A stretch of DNA of 64,000 nt from Neisseria brasiliensis (GCF_009671065.1 NZ_CP046027.1:1116001-1180000), one strand, 5' to 3'; counted from the first letter of the stretch, positions 52,143 through 60,788 are shown. Notes: a model not told the origin generated them from the sequence alone. Program-made: numbers and translations.

Positions 52143-52276
52143 GAGACCTTTGCAAAATCCCCATCTTTGGCACATTTCTTCGTTATGCGCTGCTCGAAAG
52201 CTTGCCTATCTTGATGATATGTCTGCGCTTTCTGCGCTGCTATAACTTTGAACTGTACTCAAATCTGGGGTTTTAC
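52143..52276. repeat. IS5-end miniature repeat interrupted by Tn7
   Basis: Begins GAGACCTTTGCAAAATCCCC and runs, inverted relative to the copies at 25783 and 49889, to AAATCTGGGGTTTTAC, where Tn7 starts. Only the last dozen or so bases of the repeat are missing. TTTAC (52272-52276) is the expected five-base target duplicate next to Tn7. Confidence 0.8.
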
Positions 52277-52443
52277 TGTGGGCGGACAAAATAGTTGGGA
52301 ACTGGGAGGGGTGGAAATGGAGTTTTTAAGGATTATTTAGGGAAGAGTGACAAAATAGATGGGAACTGGGTGTAGCGTCGTAAGCTAATACGAAAATTAA
52401 AAATGACAAAATAGTTTGGAACTAGATTTCACTTATCTGGTTA
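52277..52443. other. Tn7 left end with three TnsB-binding repeats
   Basis: Three 22-base repeats of the form GACAAAATAGtTGGGAACTGGG lie at 52285-52306, 52349-52370 and 52405-52426. The first adjoins the terminal TGTGGGCG. This spacing is the known layout of the Tn7 left end. The region from here to 52785 contains no gene I can support. Confidence 0.93.
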
Positions 52444-52785
52444 ACTAATCTAGCTAACCTGCCGCTCAGCTTAGTACGATCCTATATCCAACTGATCATA
52501 ATCCTTTCATCAGTATCCCAAATTAAATCCCCCTCCTAGACTGCCTCACCAACACTTTACAGTGATCCCGTATTTCCGGACAGGTGATTGATTTTTTTCG
52601 CTTGTACAGGTGTTAAGCCACAGTTATCTTGATGTGGACATTATGCATTGTAATAGCCCATTAACATGCGCTAAGAGCATAAATTAATATACAGTAACAA
52701 GCATTACGAGGTGCTAATGTTTGGAAAGCAGCCTCTTCCAACTACAATAATAAGTTAACTATCCTCCACCCACAAATAATTACAA

Positions 52786-53025
52786 ATGACCCCTTTCCGC
52801 TATAACTCCGATCTCACCAGCGGCTCGCTACAAACCCGAGAGTGTCGCATTATTACTGGCTTGTTACTCCAAGAGCTTGATGAAGCTGCCTGGGATAAAG
52901 CCATGTATAAGGAAAATGTGCTTCAGAAACGCACGCAATCTACGGTAAGACGTATTTCTTCAGCGCTTAGAAAACGCCTAGAACACCTAAGCTCTGACTT
53001 TTGGGCTTTTGCGTTTTTATGTTAG
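52786..53025 (+). pseudogene. BrxA-like (DUF1819) N-terminal fragment
   Basis: 79 codons. The sequence RYNSDLTSGSLQTRECRII, then LDEAAWDKAMYKENVLQKRT and SALRKRLEHL resembles the N-terminal third of BrxA-type proteins of BREX phage-defence systems, which are about 200 residues. It then diverges into FAFLC and stops at a GTTAGGC-like sequence. A relic acquired by Tn7 is likely. The family call is by eye. Confidence 0.5.
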
Positions 53026-53212
53026 GCATTGTCTGGCAACTGGAGGAAGTGTAATGACCATGAATGGTCACTGTGATTGACAGTATCTTGCTTAAACTTA
53101 TCTGAACAATGGTAGAACTGGCTCATATTTATCCCCTCTATGATTGTTTATCTTTTTCACCATAAAAAGTATCAGGGGCTACTCAGGGCTACATAAAGAT
53201 ATTTATCTACTT

Positions 53213-54190
53213 TTACTGATTGATAAGTAGCATCAGTCCATCCGCAGGACTGGTGGTGCCGGCAAAATGCTGACCCAACACATGCGTATAGATTTGCGTG
53301 GTCTTAACATCGTTATGCCCTAAGAGTTCTTGCACAGTGCGAATATCACGCCCCGCTTGTAATAGATGCGTAGCAAACGAGTGACGAAATGTATGACAAG
53401 TGACACGCTTGCTAACGATGCCTGCTTTTTGTACGGCTGCCTTCAATGCCTTTCGCGCAACGGAGTCATGCAGATGATGGCGGCATAATTTGCCGTTATA
53501 CGGGTGGTTGCAGAGCGTGCTGGAGGGAAAGACAAACATCCACGCCGCTTGTCGATAAGCAGAAGGGTATTTGTGATCTAAAGCAAAAGGCAGCGATGGC
53601 CCTACGCCTTGTAAGTTGTCGTCTTGCTGAATAAGCCGCGCTTGCTCAATGAGTTATTTTATTGCTGGGATTAGGCGCGTGGGCAGTAGGCTGTTTCTGC
53701 TTTTCCCACCCTTACCGTCATGCACAGTGATGCAGCCATTATCAAAATCAAAATCTTTAACCCGCAAACGCAAGCATTCATTAATGCGCAAACCTGCACC
53801 ATACAGCAGCGTAAAAATAACTTGGTTGCGAGTATCCATAACCTGCAAAATGCGTTGCACTTCATTTGCAGAGATAACAGAGGGTAGCCGTCTAGGCTTG
53901 CTTGCAGGGATATAATCAATATCGCCCAACGGCTGTTGTAAAAACCTGTTGTACAAAAAAGCTAGGGCATTTAAAGCGATTTTCTGCGTGTTTATGGCTA
54001 CATGTCTGCTGTTTGCTAAGCTGGATAAAAACAGCCTGACCTCTTCACTGCCCATGGTCTGAGGATGACGTTTTTTGTGAAACAGAATAAAACGCTTAAT
54101 CCAGTGCAGGTAAGTTTTTTCAGTTTTCAGCGCATAACCTTTTTGTCGCATATCCGTGCGTATAGAATTTAAAAATGGACTGTTAGACAT
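53213..54190 (-). pseudogene. intI2: Class 2 integron integrase IntI2 with in-frame stop
   Basis: The frame of 325 codons starts MSNSPFLNSIRTDM and contains one TAA at 53654-53656 (codon 179), right after LLPTRLIPAIK. This is the well-known nonsense mutation of Tn7-borne intI2. The tyrosine-recombinase residues lie on both sides: AGLRINE before the stop; HTFRHSFATH and QIYTHVLG (catalytic Tyr) after it. Suppression of the stop would restore an active enzyme. Confidence 0.95.
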
Positions 54191-54513
54191 AAAACGCTCC
54201 TTGTCTTGCAACTGTCTGCCTATACAGCCTATTCTAGCTGGGATTTAAAAAAGTGCCTGTTTTTTACGCCTAGAGATGCTTGTTTACCGGTAGAGTTTTA
54301 ATTTAATGCTAAATAAATTAAAATGTTATGAGTTCTTTGGGTGAGATAATGTGCATCGTGCAAGCAGGATAGACGGCATGCACGATTTGTAATAACAGAG
54401 TGTCTTGTATTTTTAAAGAAAGTCTATTATAATACAAGTGATTATATTAATTAACGGTAAGCATCAGCGGGTGACAAAACGAGCATGCTTACTAATAAAA
54501 TGTTAGGCGTCAT
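54191..54513 (+). other. attI2 recombination site and cassette promoter region
   Basis: The stretch between intI2 and the first cassette. It ends AATAAAATGTTAGGC, the attI2 crossover with the GTTAGGC core at 54502-54508. Promoter-like hexamers lie inside (TCTATTATAATACAAG near 54423 includes TATAAT). No ORF. Confidence 0.75.
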
Positions 54514-55038
54514 ATGAAGATTTCGGTGATCCCTGAGCAGGTGGCGGAAACATTGGATGCTGAGAACCATTTCATTGTTCGTGAAGTGTTCGATGTGCAC
54601 CTATCCGACCAAGGCTTTGAACTATCTACCAGAAGTGTGAGCCCCTACCGGAAGGATTACATCTCGGATGATGACTCTGATGAAGACTCTGCTTGCTATG
54701 GCGCATTCATCGACCAAGAGCTTGTCGGGAAGATTGAACTCAACTCAACATGGAACGATCTAGCCTCTATCGAACACATTGTTGTGTCGCACACGCACCG
54801 AGGCAAAGGAGTCGCGCACAGTCTCATCGAATTTGCGAAAAAGTGGGCACTAAGCAGACAGCTCCTTGGCATACGATTAGAGACACAAACGAACAATGTA
54901 CCTGCCTGCAATTTGTACGCAAAATGTGGCTTTACTCTCGGCGGCATTGACCTGTTCACGTATAAAACTAGACCTCAAGTCTCGAACGAAACAGCGATGT
55001 ACTGGTACTGGTTCTCGGGAGCACAGGATGACGCCTAA
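54514..55038 (+). CDS. sat2: Streptothricin acetyltransferase SAT-2
   Basis: 174 residues, a GNAT-fold enzyme that acetylates streptothricin. It begins MKISVIPEQVAETLDAE; the acetyl-CoA loop is VVSHTHRGKGVAHSLIEFA. The sequence matches the SAT-2 protein of Tn7 class 2 integrons. First cassette here, where dfrA1 normally stands. Confidence 0.96.
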   Translation: MKISVIPEQVAETLDAENHFIVREVFDVHLSDQGFELSTRSVSPYRKDYISDDDSDEDSACYGAFIDQELVGKIELNSTWNDLASIEHIVVSHTHRGKGVAHSLIEFAKKWALSRQLLGIRLETQTNNVPACNLYAKCGFTLGGIDLFTYKTRPQVSNETAMYWYWFSGAQDDA

Positions 55039-55092
55039 CAATTCATTCAAGCCGACACCGCTTCGCGGCGCGGCTTAATTCAGGAGTTAGGC
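55033..55092 (+). other. attC site of the sat2 cassette
   Basis: A 60-base element from GCCTAAC to GTTAGGC with the inner palindrome CCGCTTCGCGGCG. Confidence 0.85.
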
Positions 55093-55095
55093 CGC

Positions 55096-55629
55096 ATGGA
55101 CACAACGCAGGTCACATTGATACACCAAATTCTAGCTGCGGCAGATGAGCGAAATCTGCGGCTCTGGATCGGTGGGGGCTGGGCGATCGATGCACGGCTA
55201 GGGCGTGTAACACGCAAGCACGATGATATTGATCTGACGTTTCCCGGCGAGAGGCGCGGCGAGCTCGAGGCAATGGTTGAAATGCTCGGCGGGCGCGTCA
55301 CGGAGGAGTTGGACTATGGATTCTTAGCGGAGATCGGGGATGAGTTACTTGACTGCGAACCTGCTTGGTGGGTAGACGGAGCGTATGAAATCGCGGAGGC
55401 TCCGCAGGGCTCGTGCCCAGAGGCGGCTGAGGGCGTCATCGCCGGGCGGCCAGTCCGTTGTAACAGCTGGGAGGCGATCATCTGGGATTACTTTTACTAT
55501 GCCGATGAAGTACCACTAGTGGACTGGCCTACAAAGCACATAGAGTCCTACAGGCTCGCATGCACCTCACTCGGGGCGGAAAAGGTTGAGGTCTTGCGTG
55601 CCGCTTTCAGGTCGCGATATGCGGCCTAA
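55096..55629 (+). CDS. aadB: Aminoglycoside 2''-O-nucleotidyltransferase ANT(2'')-Ia
   Basis: 177 residues beginning MDTTQVTLIHQILAAADERN. The nucleotidyltransferase motif is GGGWAIDARLG then KHDDIDLTF. It adenylylates gentamicin, tobramycin and kanamycin. It is more typical of class 1 integrons, so its place in a class 2 array shows cassette gain. Confidence 0.96.
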   Translation: MDTTQVTLIHQILAAADERNLRLWIGGGWAIDARLGRVTRKHDDIDLTFPGERRGELEAMVEMLGGRVTEELDYGFLAEIGDELLDCEPAWWVDGAYEIAEAPQGSCPEAAEGVIAGRPVRCNSWEAIIWDYFYYADEVPLVDWPTKHIESYRLACTSLGAEKVEVLRAAFRSRYAA

Positions 55630-55683
55630 CAATTCGTCCAAGCCGACGCCGCTTCGCGGCGCGGCTTAACTCAGGTGTTAGGC
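55623..55683 (+). other. attC site of the aadB cassette
   Basis: GGCCTAAC to GTTAGGC with the same CCGCTTCGCGGCG centre as the sat2 attC. Confidence 0.85.
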
Positions 55684-55723
55684 GACGCGTGGAGTCGCTC
55701 TAGAATTTTCGGGTACAAATTTT

Positions 55724-56356
55724 ATGACGAATTATTTTGAGAGTCCCTTCAAAGGGAAGCTTCTGACTGAGCAGGTGAAGAATCCGAACATCAAGGTAGG
55801 GCGGTATAGCTACTATTCCGGCTATTACCATGGGCACTCGTTTGATGATTGTGCTCGCTACCTTCTACCAGACCGTGATGACGTTGATCAGCTGATTATC
55901 GGCAGCTTCTGCTCCATCGGATCAGGCGCAGCTTTTATTATGGCTGGGAATCAAGGCCACCGATATGATTGGGTCTCTTCTTTCCCTTTCTTCTACATGA
56001 ACGAGGAGCCCGCGTTTGCAAAATCAGTCGATGCATTCCAGCGGGCTGGCGACACAGTTATAGGAAGTGATGTGTGGATCGGTTCGGAGGCCATGATCAT
56101 GCCCGGGATCAAGATCGGGCATGGAGCGGTGATAGGTAGCCGCGCTTTGGTTGCCAAAGACGTGGAACCCTACACCATAGTGGGGGGAAACCCTGCAAAG
56201 TCGATTAGGAAGCGCTTTTCTGAAGAAGAAATTTCTATGCTTTTAGATATGGCTTGGTGGGATTGGCCGCTGGAACAAATCAAGGAAGCAATGCCTTTTC
56301 TTTGTTCGTCTGGCATTGCCAGCCTGTATCGTCGCTGGCAAGGCACAAGCGCCTAA
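55724..56356 (+). CDS. catB2: Chloramphenicol acetyltransferase, CatB (xenobiotic) type
   Basis: 210 residues, left-handed beta-helix hexapeptide fold (IIGSFCSIGSGAAFIM, then VIGSDVWIGSEAMIMPGIKIG). It starts MTNYFESPFKGKLLTEQVKN. The sequence agrees with my recollection of CatB2; the exact allele needs comparison with CatB3-type proteins. It inactivates chloramphenicol by acetylation. Confidence 0.88.
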   Translation: MTNYFESPFKGKLLTEQVKNPNIKVGRYSYYSGYYHGHSFDDCARYLLPDRDDVDQLIIGSFCSIGSGAAFIMAGNQGHRYDWVSSFPFFYMNEEPAFAKSVDAFQRAGDTVIGSDVWIGSEAMIMPGIKIGHGAVIGSRALVAKDVEPYTIVGGNPAKSIRKRFSEEEISMLLDMAWWDWPLEQIKEAMPFLCSSGIASLYRRWQGTSA

Positions 56357-56422
56357 CAATACGCTACACACGGACAAATTACTCGCTGCGCTCCTAATTT
56401 GCCGGTGAGCGTGGCGTTAGGC
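56350..56422 (+). other. attC site of the catB cassette
   Basis: GCGCCTAAC to GCGTTAGGC with complementary arms around CTCGCTGCGCTC. Confidence 0.8.
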
Positions 56423-56438
56423 TAAAAAGAGAACAAAA

Positions 56439-57065
56439 GTGGATATAAGCATTTACTTAATATTTCTTGTCACTACGGTGATGCTAATTTTAGTGCCCGG
56501 TCCGGCTGCAATCACAGTCGCAGCCCAGGGGGCTTCGCATAACTCTCAGCGAGCATTTTTTGGTGTGCTTGGTGTGGCAAGCGCCGATGTCTTATTTTTC
56601 GCTTTGTCGGCTACAGGTATCGCCTCGCTAATACTTGCTTCCAACCTAATGTTCTCAGTGATTAAATGGTTCGGTGTGGCCTACTTGCTCTATCTTGGTA
56701 TCTCGGCCCTATTCAGCAAATCGGGAGTAATTAAGCTTTCGGCAGAAAGAAAAGAAAGCACTCGAAAAAAACTCTTCTCACAAGGATTAGTAGTCCAGCT
56801 AGCTAACCCGAAAGCGCTTATGTATTTTACAGCGCTACTTCCACAGTTCATTGATCCGTCGAAGCCTGTGCTGTTTCAAATGCTACTTATGGGCGCGTCT
56901 TGCTTATTAGCTGATATTGTTGTGTATAGCGTATTCAGTCGGTTAGGCGATCGCATAGCAAAGCAACAACTTCAATCGTGGGTCACAACACTTATCAATA
57001 AGGCAGCAGGTATCACGCTGATATCAACTGGCATCAAAATGGCTTCATTGGAATATGGGAAATAG
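56439..57065 (+). CDS. LysE-family exporter encoded on an integron cassette
   Basis: 208 residues starting at GTG. Six hydrophobic segments and the family signature LVPGPAAITVAAQGASHN, then QLANPKALMYFTALLPQF. The family exports amino acids and related small molecules; no resistance role can be read from sequence. It lies between catB and blaCARB with its own attC, so it moved as a cassette. Confidence 0.85.
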   Translation: MDISIYLIFLVTTVMLILVPGPAAITVAAQGASHNSQRAFFGVLGVASADVLFFALSATGIASLILASNLMFSVIKWFGVAYLLYLGISALFSKSGVIKLSAERKESTRKKLFSQGLVVQLANPKALMYFTALLPQFIDPSKPVLFQMLLMGASCLLADIVVYSVFSRLGDRIAKQQLQSWVTTLINKAAGITLISTGIKMASLEYGK

Positions 57066-57134
57066 CCTAACAAATAGCTCCACCGGACAAAATACTCGCT
57101 GCGCTCGCATTTTTCTTGTGAGCTAGGCGTTAGC
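57065..57134 (+). other. attC site of the LysE cassette
   Basis: GCCTAACAA to GCGTTAGCC with complementary arms around CTCGCTGCGCTCG. Confidence 0.8.
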
Positions 57135-57198
57135 CATATTATGGAGCCTCATGCTTTTATATAAAATGTGTGACAATCAAAATTATGGGGTTACTTAC

Positions 57199-58065
57199 AT
57201 GAAGTTTTTATTGGCATTTTCGCTTTTAATACCATCCGTGGTTTTTGCAAGTAGTTCAAAGTTTCAGCAAGTTGAACAAGACGTTAAGGCAATTGAAGTT
57301 TCTCTTTCTGCTCGTATAGGTGTTTCCGTTCTTGATACTCAAAATGGAGAATATTGGGATTACAATGGCAATCAGCGCTTCCCGTTAACAAGTACTTTTA
57401 AAACAATAGCTTGCGCTAAATTACTATATGATGCTGAGCAAGGAAAAGTTAATCCCAATAGTACAGTCGAGATTAAGAAAGCAGATCTTGTGACCTATTC
57501 CCCTGTAATAGAAAAGCAAGTAGGGCAGGCAATCACACTCGATGATGCGTGCTTCGCAACTATGACTACAAGTGATAATACTGCGGCAAATATCATCCTA
57601 AGTGCTGTAGGTGGCCCCAAAGGCGTTACTGATTTTTTAAGACAAATTGGGGACAAAGAGACTCGTCTAGACCGTATTGAGCCTGATTTAAATGAAGGTA
57701 AGCTCGGTGATTTGAGGGATACGACAACTCCTAAGGCAATAGCCAGTACTTTGAATAAATTTTTATTTGGTTCCGCGCTATCTGAAATGAACCAGAAAAA
57801 ATTAGAGTCTTGGATGGTGAACAATCAAGTCACTGGTAATTTACTACGTTCAGTATTGCCGGCGGGATGGAACATTGCGGATCGCTCAGGTGCTGGCGGA
57901 TTTGGTGCTCGGAGTATTACAGCAGTTGTGTGGAGTGAGCATCAAGCCCCAATTATTGTGAGCATCTATCTAGCTCAAACACAGGCTTCAATGGCAGAGC
58001 GAAATGATGCGATTGTTAAAATTGGTCATTCAATTTTTGACGTTTATACATCACAGTCGCGCTGA
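57199..58065 (+). CDS. blaCARB-2: Class A carbenicillinase, CARB/PSE type
   Basis: 288 residues from ATG 57199 with a signal peptide ending in VFA; the frame is open 16 codons earlier. Class A motifs are all present: FPLTSTFK (serine nucleophile S-x-x-K), SDN, and RSG in place of KTG, the hallmark of the RTG/RSG-type CARB enzymes. Sequence agrees with CARB-2 (PSE-1); exact allele unverified. Periplasmic hydrolysis of penicillins and carbenicillin. Confidence 0.92.
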   Translation: MKFLLAFSLLIPSVVFASSSKFQQVEQDVKAIEVSLSARIGVSVLDTQNGEYWDYNGNQRFPLTSTFKTIACAKLLYDAEQGKVNPNSTVEIKKADLVTYSPVIEKQVGQAITLDDACFATMTTSDNTAANIILSAVGGPKGVTDFLRQIGDKETRLDRIEPDLNEGKLGDLRDTTTPKAIASTLNKFLFGSALSEMNQKKLESWMVNNQVTGNLLRSVLPAGWNIADRSGAGGFGARSITAVVWSEHQAPIIVSIYLAQTQASMAERNDAIVKIGHSIFDVYTSQSR

Positions 58066-58069
58066 TAAG

Positions 58070-58179
58070 GCTAACAAGGCCATCAAGTTGACGGCTTTTC
58101 CGTCGCTTGTTTTGTGGCTTAACGCTACGCTACCACAAAACAATCAACTACAAAGCCGCAACTTATGGCGGCGTTAAAC
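58070..58179 (+). other. attC site of the blaCARB cassette
   Basis: A long attC of about 110 bases from GCTAACAAGGCC to GGCGTTAAAC with extended complementary arms (CTTGTTTTGTGG and CCACAAAACAA). Confidence 0.8.
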
Positions 58180-58182
58180 ATC

Positions 58183-58971
58183 ATGAGGGAAGCGGTGATC
58201 GCCGAAGTATCGACTCAACTATCAGAGGTAGTTGGCGTCATCGAGCGCCATCTCGAACCGACGTTGCTGGCCGTACATTTGTACGGCTCCGCAGTGGATG
58301 GCGGCCTGAAGCCACACAGTGATATTGATTTGCTGGTTACGGTGACCGTAAGGCTTGATGAAACAACGCGGCGAGCTTTGATCAGCGACCTTTTGGAAAC
58401 TTCGGCTTCCCCTGGAGAGAGCGAGATTCTCCGCGCTGTAGAAGTCACCATTGTTGTGCACGACGACATCATTCCGTGGCGTTATCCAGCTAAGCGCGAA
58501 CTGCAATTTGGAGAATGGCAGCGCAATGACATTCTTGCAGGTATCTTCGAGCCAGCCACGATCGACATTGATCTGGCTATCTTGCTGACAAAAGCAAGAG
58601 AACATAGCGTTGCCTTGGTAGGTCCAGCGGCGGAGGAACTCTTTGATCCGGTTCCTGAACAGGATCTATTTGAGGCGCTAAATGAAACCTTAACGCTATG
58701 GAACTCGCCGCCCGACTGGGCTGGCGATGAGCGAAATGTAGTGCTTACGTTGTCCCGCATTTGGTACAGCGCAGTAACCGGCAAAATCGCGCCGAAGGAT
58801 GTCGCTGCCGACTGGGCAATGGAGCGCCTGCCGGCCCGGTATCAGCCCGTCATACTTGAAGCTAGGCAGGCTTATCTTGGACAAGAAGATCGCTTGGCCT
58901 CGCGCGCAGATCAGTTGGAAGAATTTGTTCACTACGTGAAAGGCGAGATCACCAAGGTAGTCGGCAAATAA
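58183..58971 (+). CDS. aadA1: Aminoglycoside 3''-nucleotidyltransferase ANT(3'')-Ia
   Basis: 262 residues from ATG 58183 (MREAVIAEVSTQLSEV); the frame is open six codons earlier. Nucleotidyltransferase motif HLYGSAVDGGLKPHSDIDLL. It adenylylates streptomycin and spectinomycin. Last resistance cassette, as in classical Tn7. Confidence 0.97.
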   Translation: MREAVIAEVSTQLSEVVGVIERHLEPTLLAVHLYGSAVDGGLKPHSDIDLLVTVTVRLDETTRRALISDLLETSASPGESEILRAVEVTIVVHDDIIPWRYPAKRELQFGEWQRNDILAGIFEPATIDIDLAILLTKAREHSVALVGPAAEELFDPVPEQDLFEALNETLTLWNSPPDWAGDERNVVLTLSRIWYSAVTGKIAPKDVAADWAMERLPARYQPVILEARQAYLGQEDRLASRADQLEEFVHYVKGEITKVVGK

Positions 58972-58972
58972 T

Positions 58973-59032
58973 GTCTAACAATTCGTTCAAGCCGACGCCG
59001 CTTCGCGGCGCGGCTTAACTCAAGCGTTAGAG
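58973..59032 (+). other. attC site of the aadA1 cassette
   Basis: GTCTAAC to GCGTTAGA with the CCGCTTCGCGGCG palindrome. Confidence 0.85.
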
Positions 59033-59046
59033 AGCTGGGGAAGACT

Positions 59047-59544
59047 ATGCGCGATCTGTTGAAGGTGGTTCTAAGCCTCGTACTTGCGATGGCATCGGGG
59101 CAGGCACTTGCTGACCTGCCAATTGTTTTAGTGGATGAAGCTCGTCTTCCCTATGACTACTCCCCATCCAACTACGACATTTCTCCAAGCAACTACGACA
59201 ACTCCATAAGCAATTACGACAATAGTCCATCAAATTACGACAACTCTGAGAGCAACTACGATAATAGTTCATCCAATTACGACAATAGTCGCAACGGAAA
59301 TCGTAGGCTTATATATAGCGCAAATGGGTCTCGCACTTTCGCCGGCTACTACGTCATTGCCAACAATGGGACAACGAACTTCTTTTCCACATCTGGCAAA
59401 AGGATGTTCTACACCCCAAAAGGGGGGCGCGGCGTCTATGGCGGCAAAGATGGGAGCTTCTGCGGGGCATTGGTCGTCATAAATGGCCAATTTTCGCTTG
59501 CCCTGACAGATAACGGCCTGAAGATCATGTATCTAAGCAACTAG
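59047..59544 (+). CDS. OrfX of Tn7, exported protein with SNYDN repeats
   Basis: 165 residues with a signal peptide ending in QALA. Residues about 38-80 are seven-residue repeats of the form S-x-SNYDN, six or more in a row. A C-terminal half contains FAGYYVIANNGTTNFFSTSG. It is the orfX found after aadA1 in Tn7. Function unknown. The sequence GTTAGGC at 59562 suggests a degenerate attC behind it. Confidence 0.82.
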   Translation: MRDLLKVVLSLVLAMASGQALADLPIVLVDEARLPYDYSPSNYDISPSNYDNSISNYDNSPSNYDNSESNYDNSSSNYDNSRNGNRRLIYSANGSRTFAGYYVIANNGTTNFFSTSGKRMFYTPKGGRGVYGGKDGSFCGALVVINGQFSLALTDNGLKIMYLSN

Positions 59545-59604
59545 CCTGCTCTCTAATAAAATGTTAGGCCTCAACATCTAGTCGCAAGCTGAGGGGAACC
59601 ACTA

Positions 59605-59976
59605 GTGTCATACGAACCTCCAAGAGACGGTTACACAAACGGGTACATTGTTGATGTCATGTATGACAATCGCCCAAGTAAGTATCCAGCTGTGTTCAGA
59701 ACGTACGTCCGAATTCCAGACTATGTCGAACTAGATAACGCGGAGGAGCTGGCCGACGCAATCATTCGAGAGGTTGAGTTAAAGGAGGCATGGCTCACAA
59801 GGGTCTTGGGGAACTCAGCCGATCCTGACGCTTCTGTGGGCAAGTGGGACCGGCGCCTAGCGCAGTGCGGTGGTATTGATGAGATGTCAAGTGGGGTGCA
59901 GGCAACATACTTCAGTCCAAACGGTCAGCTGGTCGGCTTAGTGGCATACATTGATGCCGAATGGATGGATGAATAG
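59605..59976 (+). CDS. Tn7 hypothetical protein (ybfA position)
   Basis: 123 residues starting at GTG after GAGGGGAACC. Soluble, acidic, no recognised domain. It occupies the place of ybfA in the classical Tn7 map, and the name is inferred from order only. Confidence 0.65.
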   Translation: MSYEPPRDGYTNGYIVDVMYDNRPSKYPAVFRTYVRIPDYVELDNAEELADAIIREVELKEAWLTRVLGNSADPDASVGKWDRRLAQCGGIDEMSSGVQATYFSPNGQLVGLVAYIDAEWMDE

Positions 59977-60008
59977 CTCTGACGTTACGATTCAGGTGAG
60001 ACAACCAG

Positions 60009-60332
60009 ATGGGCATTGCGTACAAGCTCAGTTGCCACCGATGTGGCTACGAGTCTGATCTTCTTTACCTAGGCCAAGGTATGGCGATGCTTCCTGAGCA
60101 AATAGTCGGAACGTGCACATGCTGCGACAATCTAACGACGATTTCTATAAATGAAAGCTACGGAGTATGCTCACTTTGTGGGGCTAAGGATCGTGTGATA
60201 TTTACAAGCTATCAGCATGAGGCAAGGCCAAGAAATCCCTGCTATCTAGAGAGAAGTTTCAAATATCAATGCCCAAGATGCCATGCCTTCAGTATGGAGC
60301 CTCCGGATCTACCGGAGATGCTTTGGGACTAA
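60009..60332 (+). CDS. Tn7 small zinc-ribbon protein (ybfB position)
   Basis: 107 residues with four cysteine pairs (CHRCGY, CTCC, CSLCGAKD, CPRCHAF) that could bind two zinc ions. ATG 60009 follows the upstream gene by 32 bases. Function unknown. Name by map position only. Confidence 0.65.
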   Translation: MGIAYKLSCHRCGYESDLLYLGQGMAMLPEQIVGTCTCCDNLTTISINESYGVCSLCGAKDRVIFTSYQHEARPRNPCYLERSFKYQCPRCHAFSMEPPDLPEMLWD

Positions 60333-60385
60333 TGCTCCGCTTTGCCTCGGGTATCCGTTCGACCTATGTTTAAGAGGAAACGCAC

Positions 60386-60763
60386 GTGTCTGCCGCCAAA
60401 GCTCTTGCCTATGCACTTTGTGACAAGTTGGAAAGCAAAAAAGTTGATGAAGTCGTACGAAATCTTGTTTCTAGCGGCTGGAATATTAGGGAAGTGGCCT
60501 GGGAAGCTTCGTCCTTTGATCATGAAATGCCCTACTTTGACACGGGGCGGGACTTCGATATTGGATTTCCTGACACGCTGTCATCCAAGATTGAGTTTTT
60601 GACCGCGAATGGATCAATCGTCCAAGCACGTGCTCGCCTGCACTTCAAGCAGGCTCTAATTTTTGCCAAGGCGTCCAAACATGTCGCCGCGCTCAAGAAC
60701 TCATTGGATTACTACTATGGATCGTCTGTAATCCCCCCTCAAAACCACGGAGGCTATTTGTAG
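60386..60763 (+). CDS. Tn7 hypothetical protein (ybgA position)
   Basis: 125 residues starting at GTG (MSAAKALAYALCDKLESKKV) after AAGAGGAAACGC. Mostly helical, soluble, no recognised domain. Name by map position only. Confidence 0.65.
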   Translation: MSAAKALAYALCDKLESKKVDEVVRNLVSSGWNIREVAWEASSFDHEMPYFDTGRDFDIGFPDTLSSKIEFLTANGSIVQARARLHFKQALIFAKASKHVAALKNSLDYYYGSSVIPPQNHGGYL

Positions 60764-60788
60764 AAAATTCCATTAATATGAACTCAAG

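Noticed and set aside
53026..53212. Gene between the BrxA-like fragment and intI2
   Set aside because: No ORF of meaningful length or ribosome site is visible. An AATGACCATGAATGGTCA palindrome is the only structure.
59155..59290. Tandem repeats in orfX as a CRISPR array
   Set aside because: The units are 21 bases, coding, without spacers, and lie in an intact reading frame.
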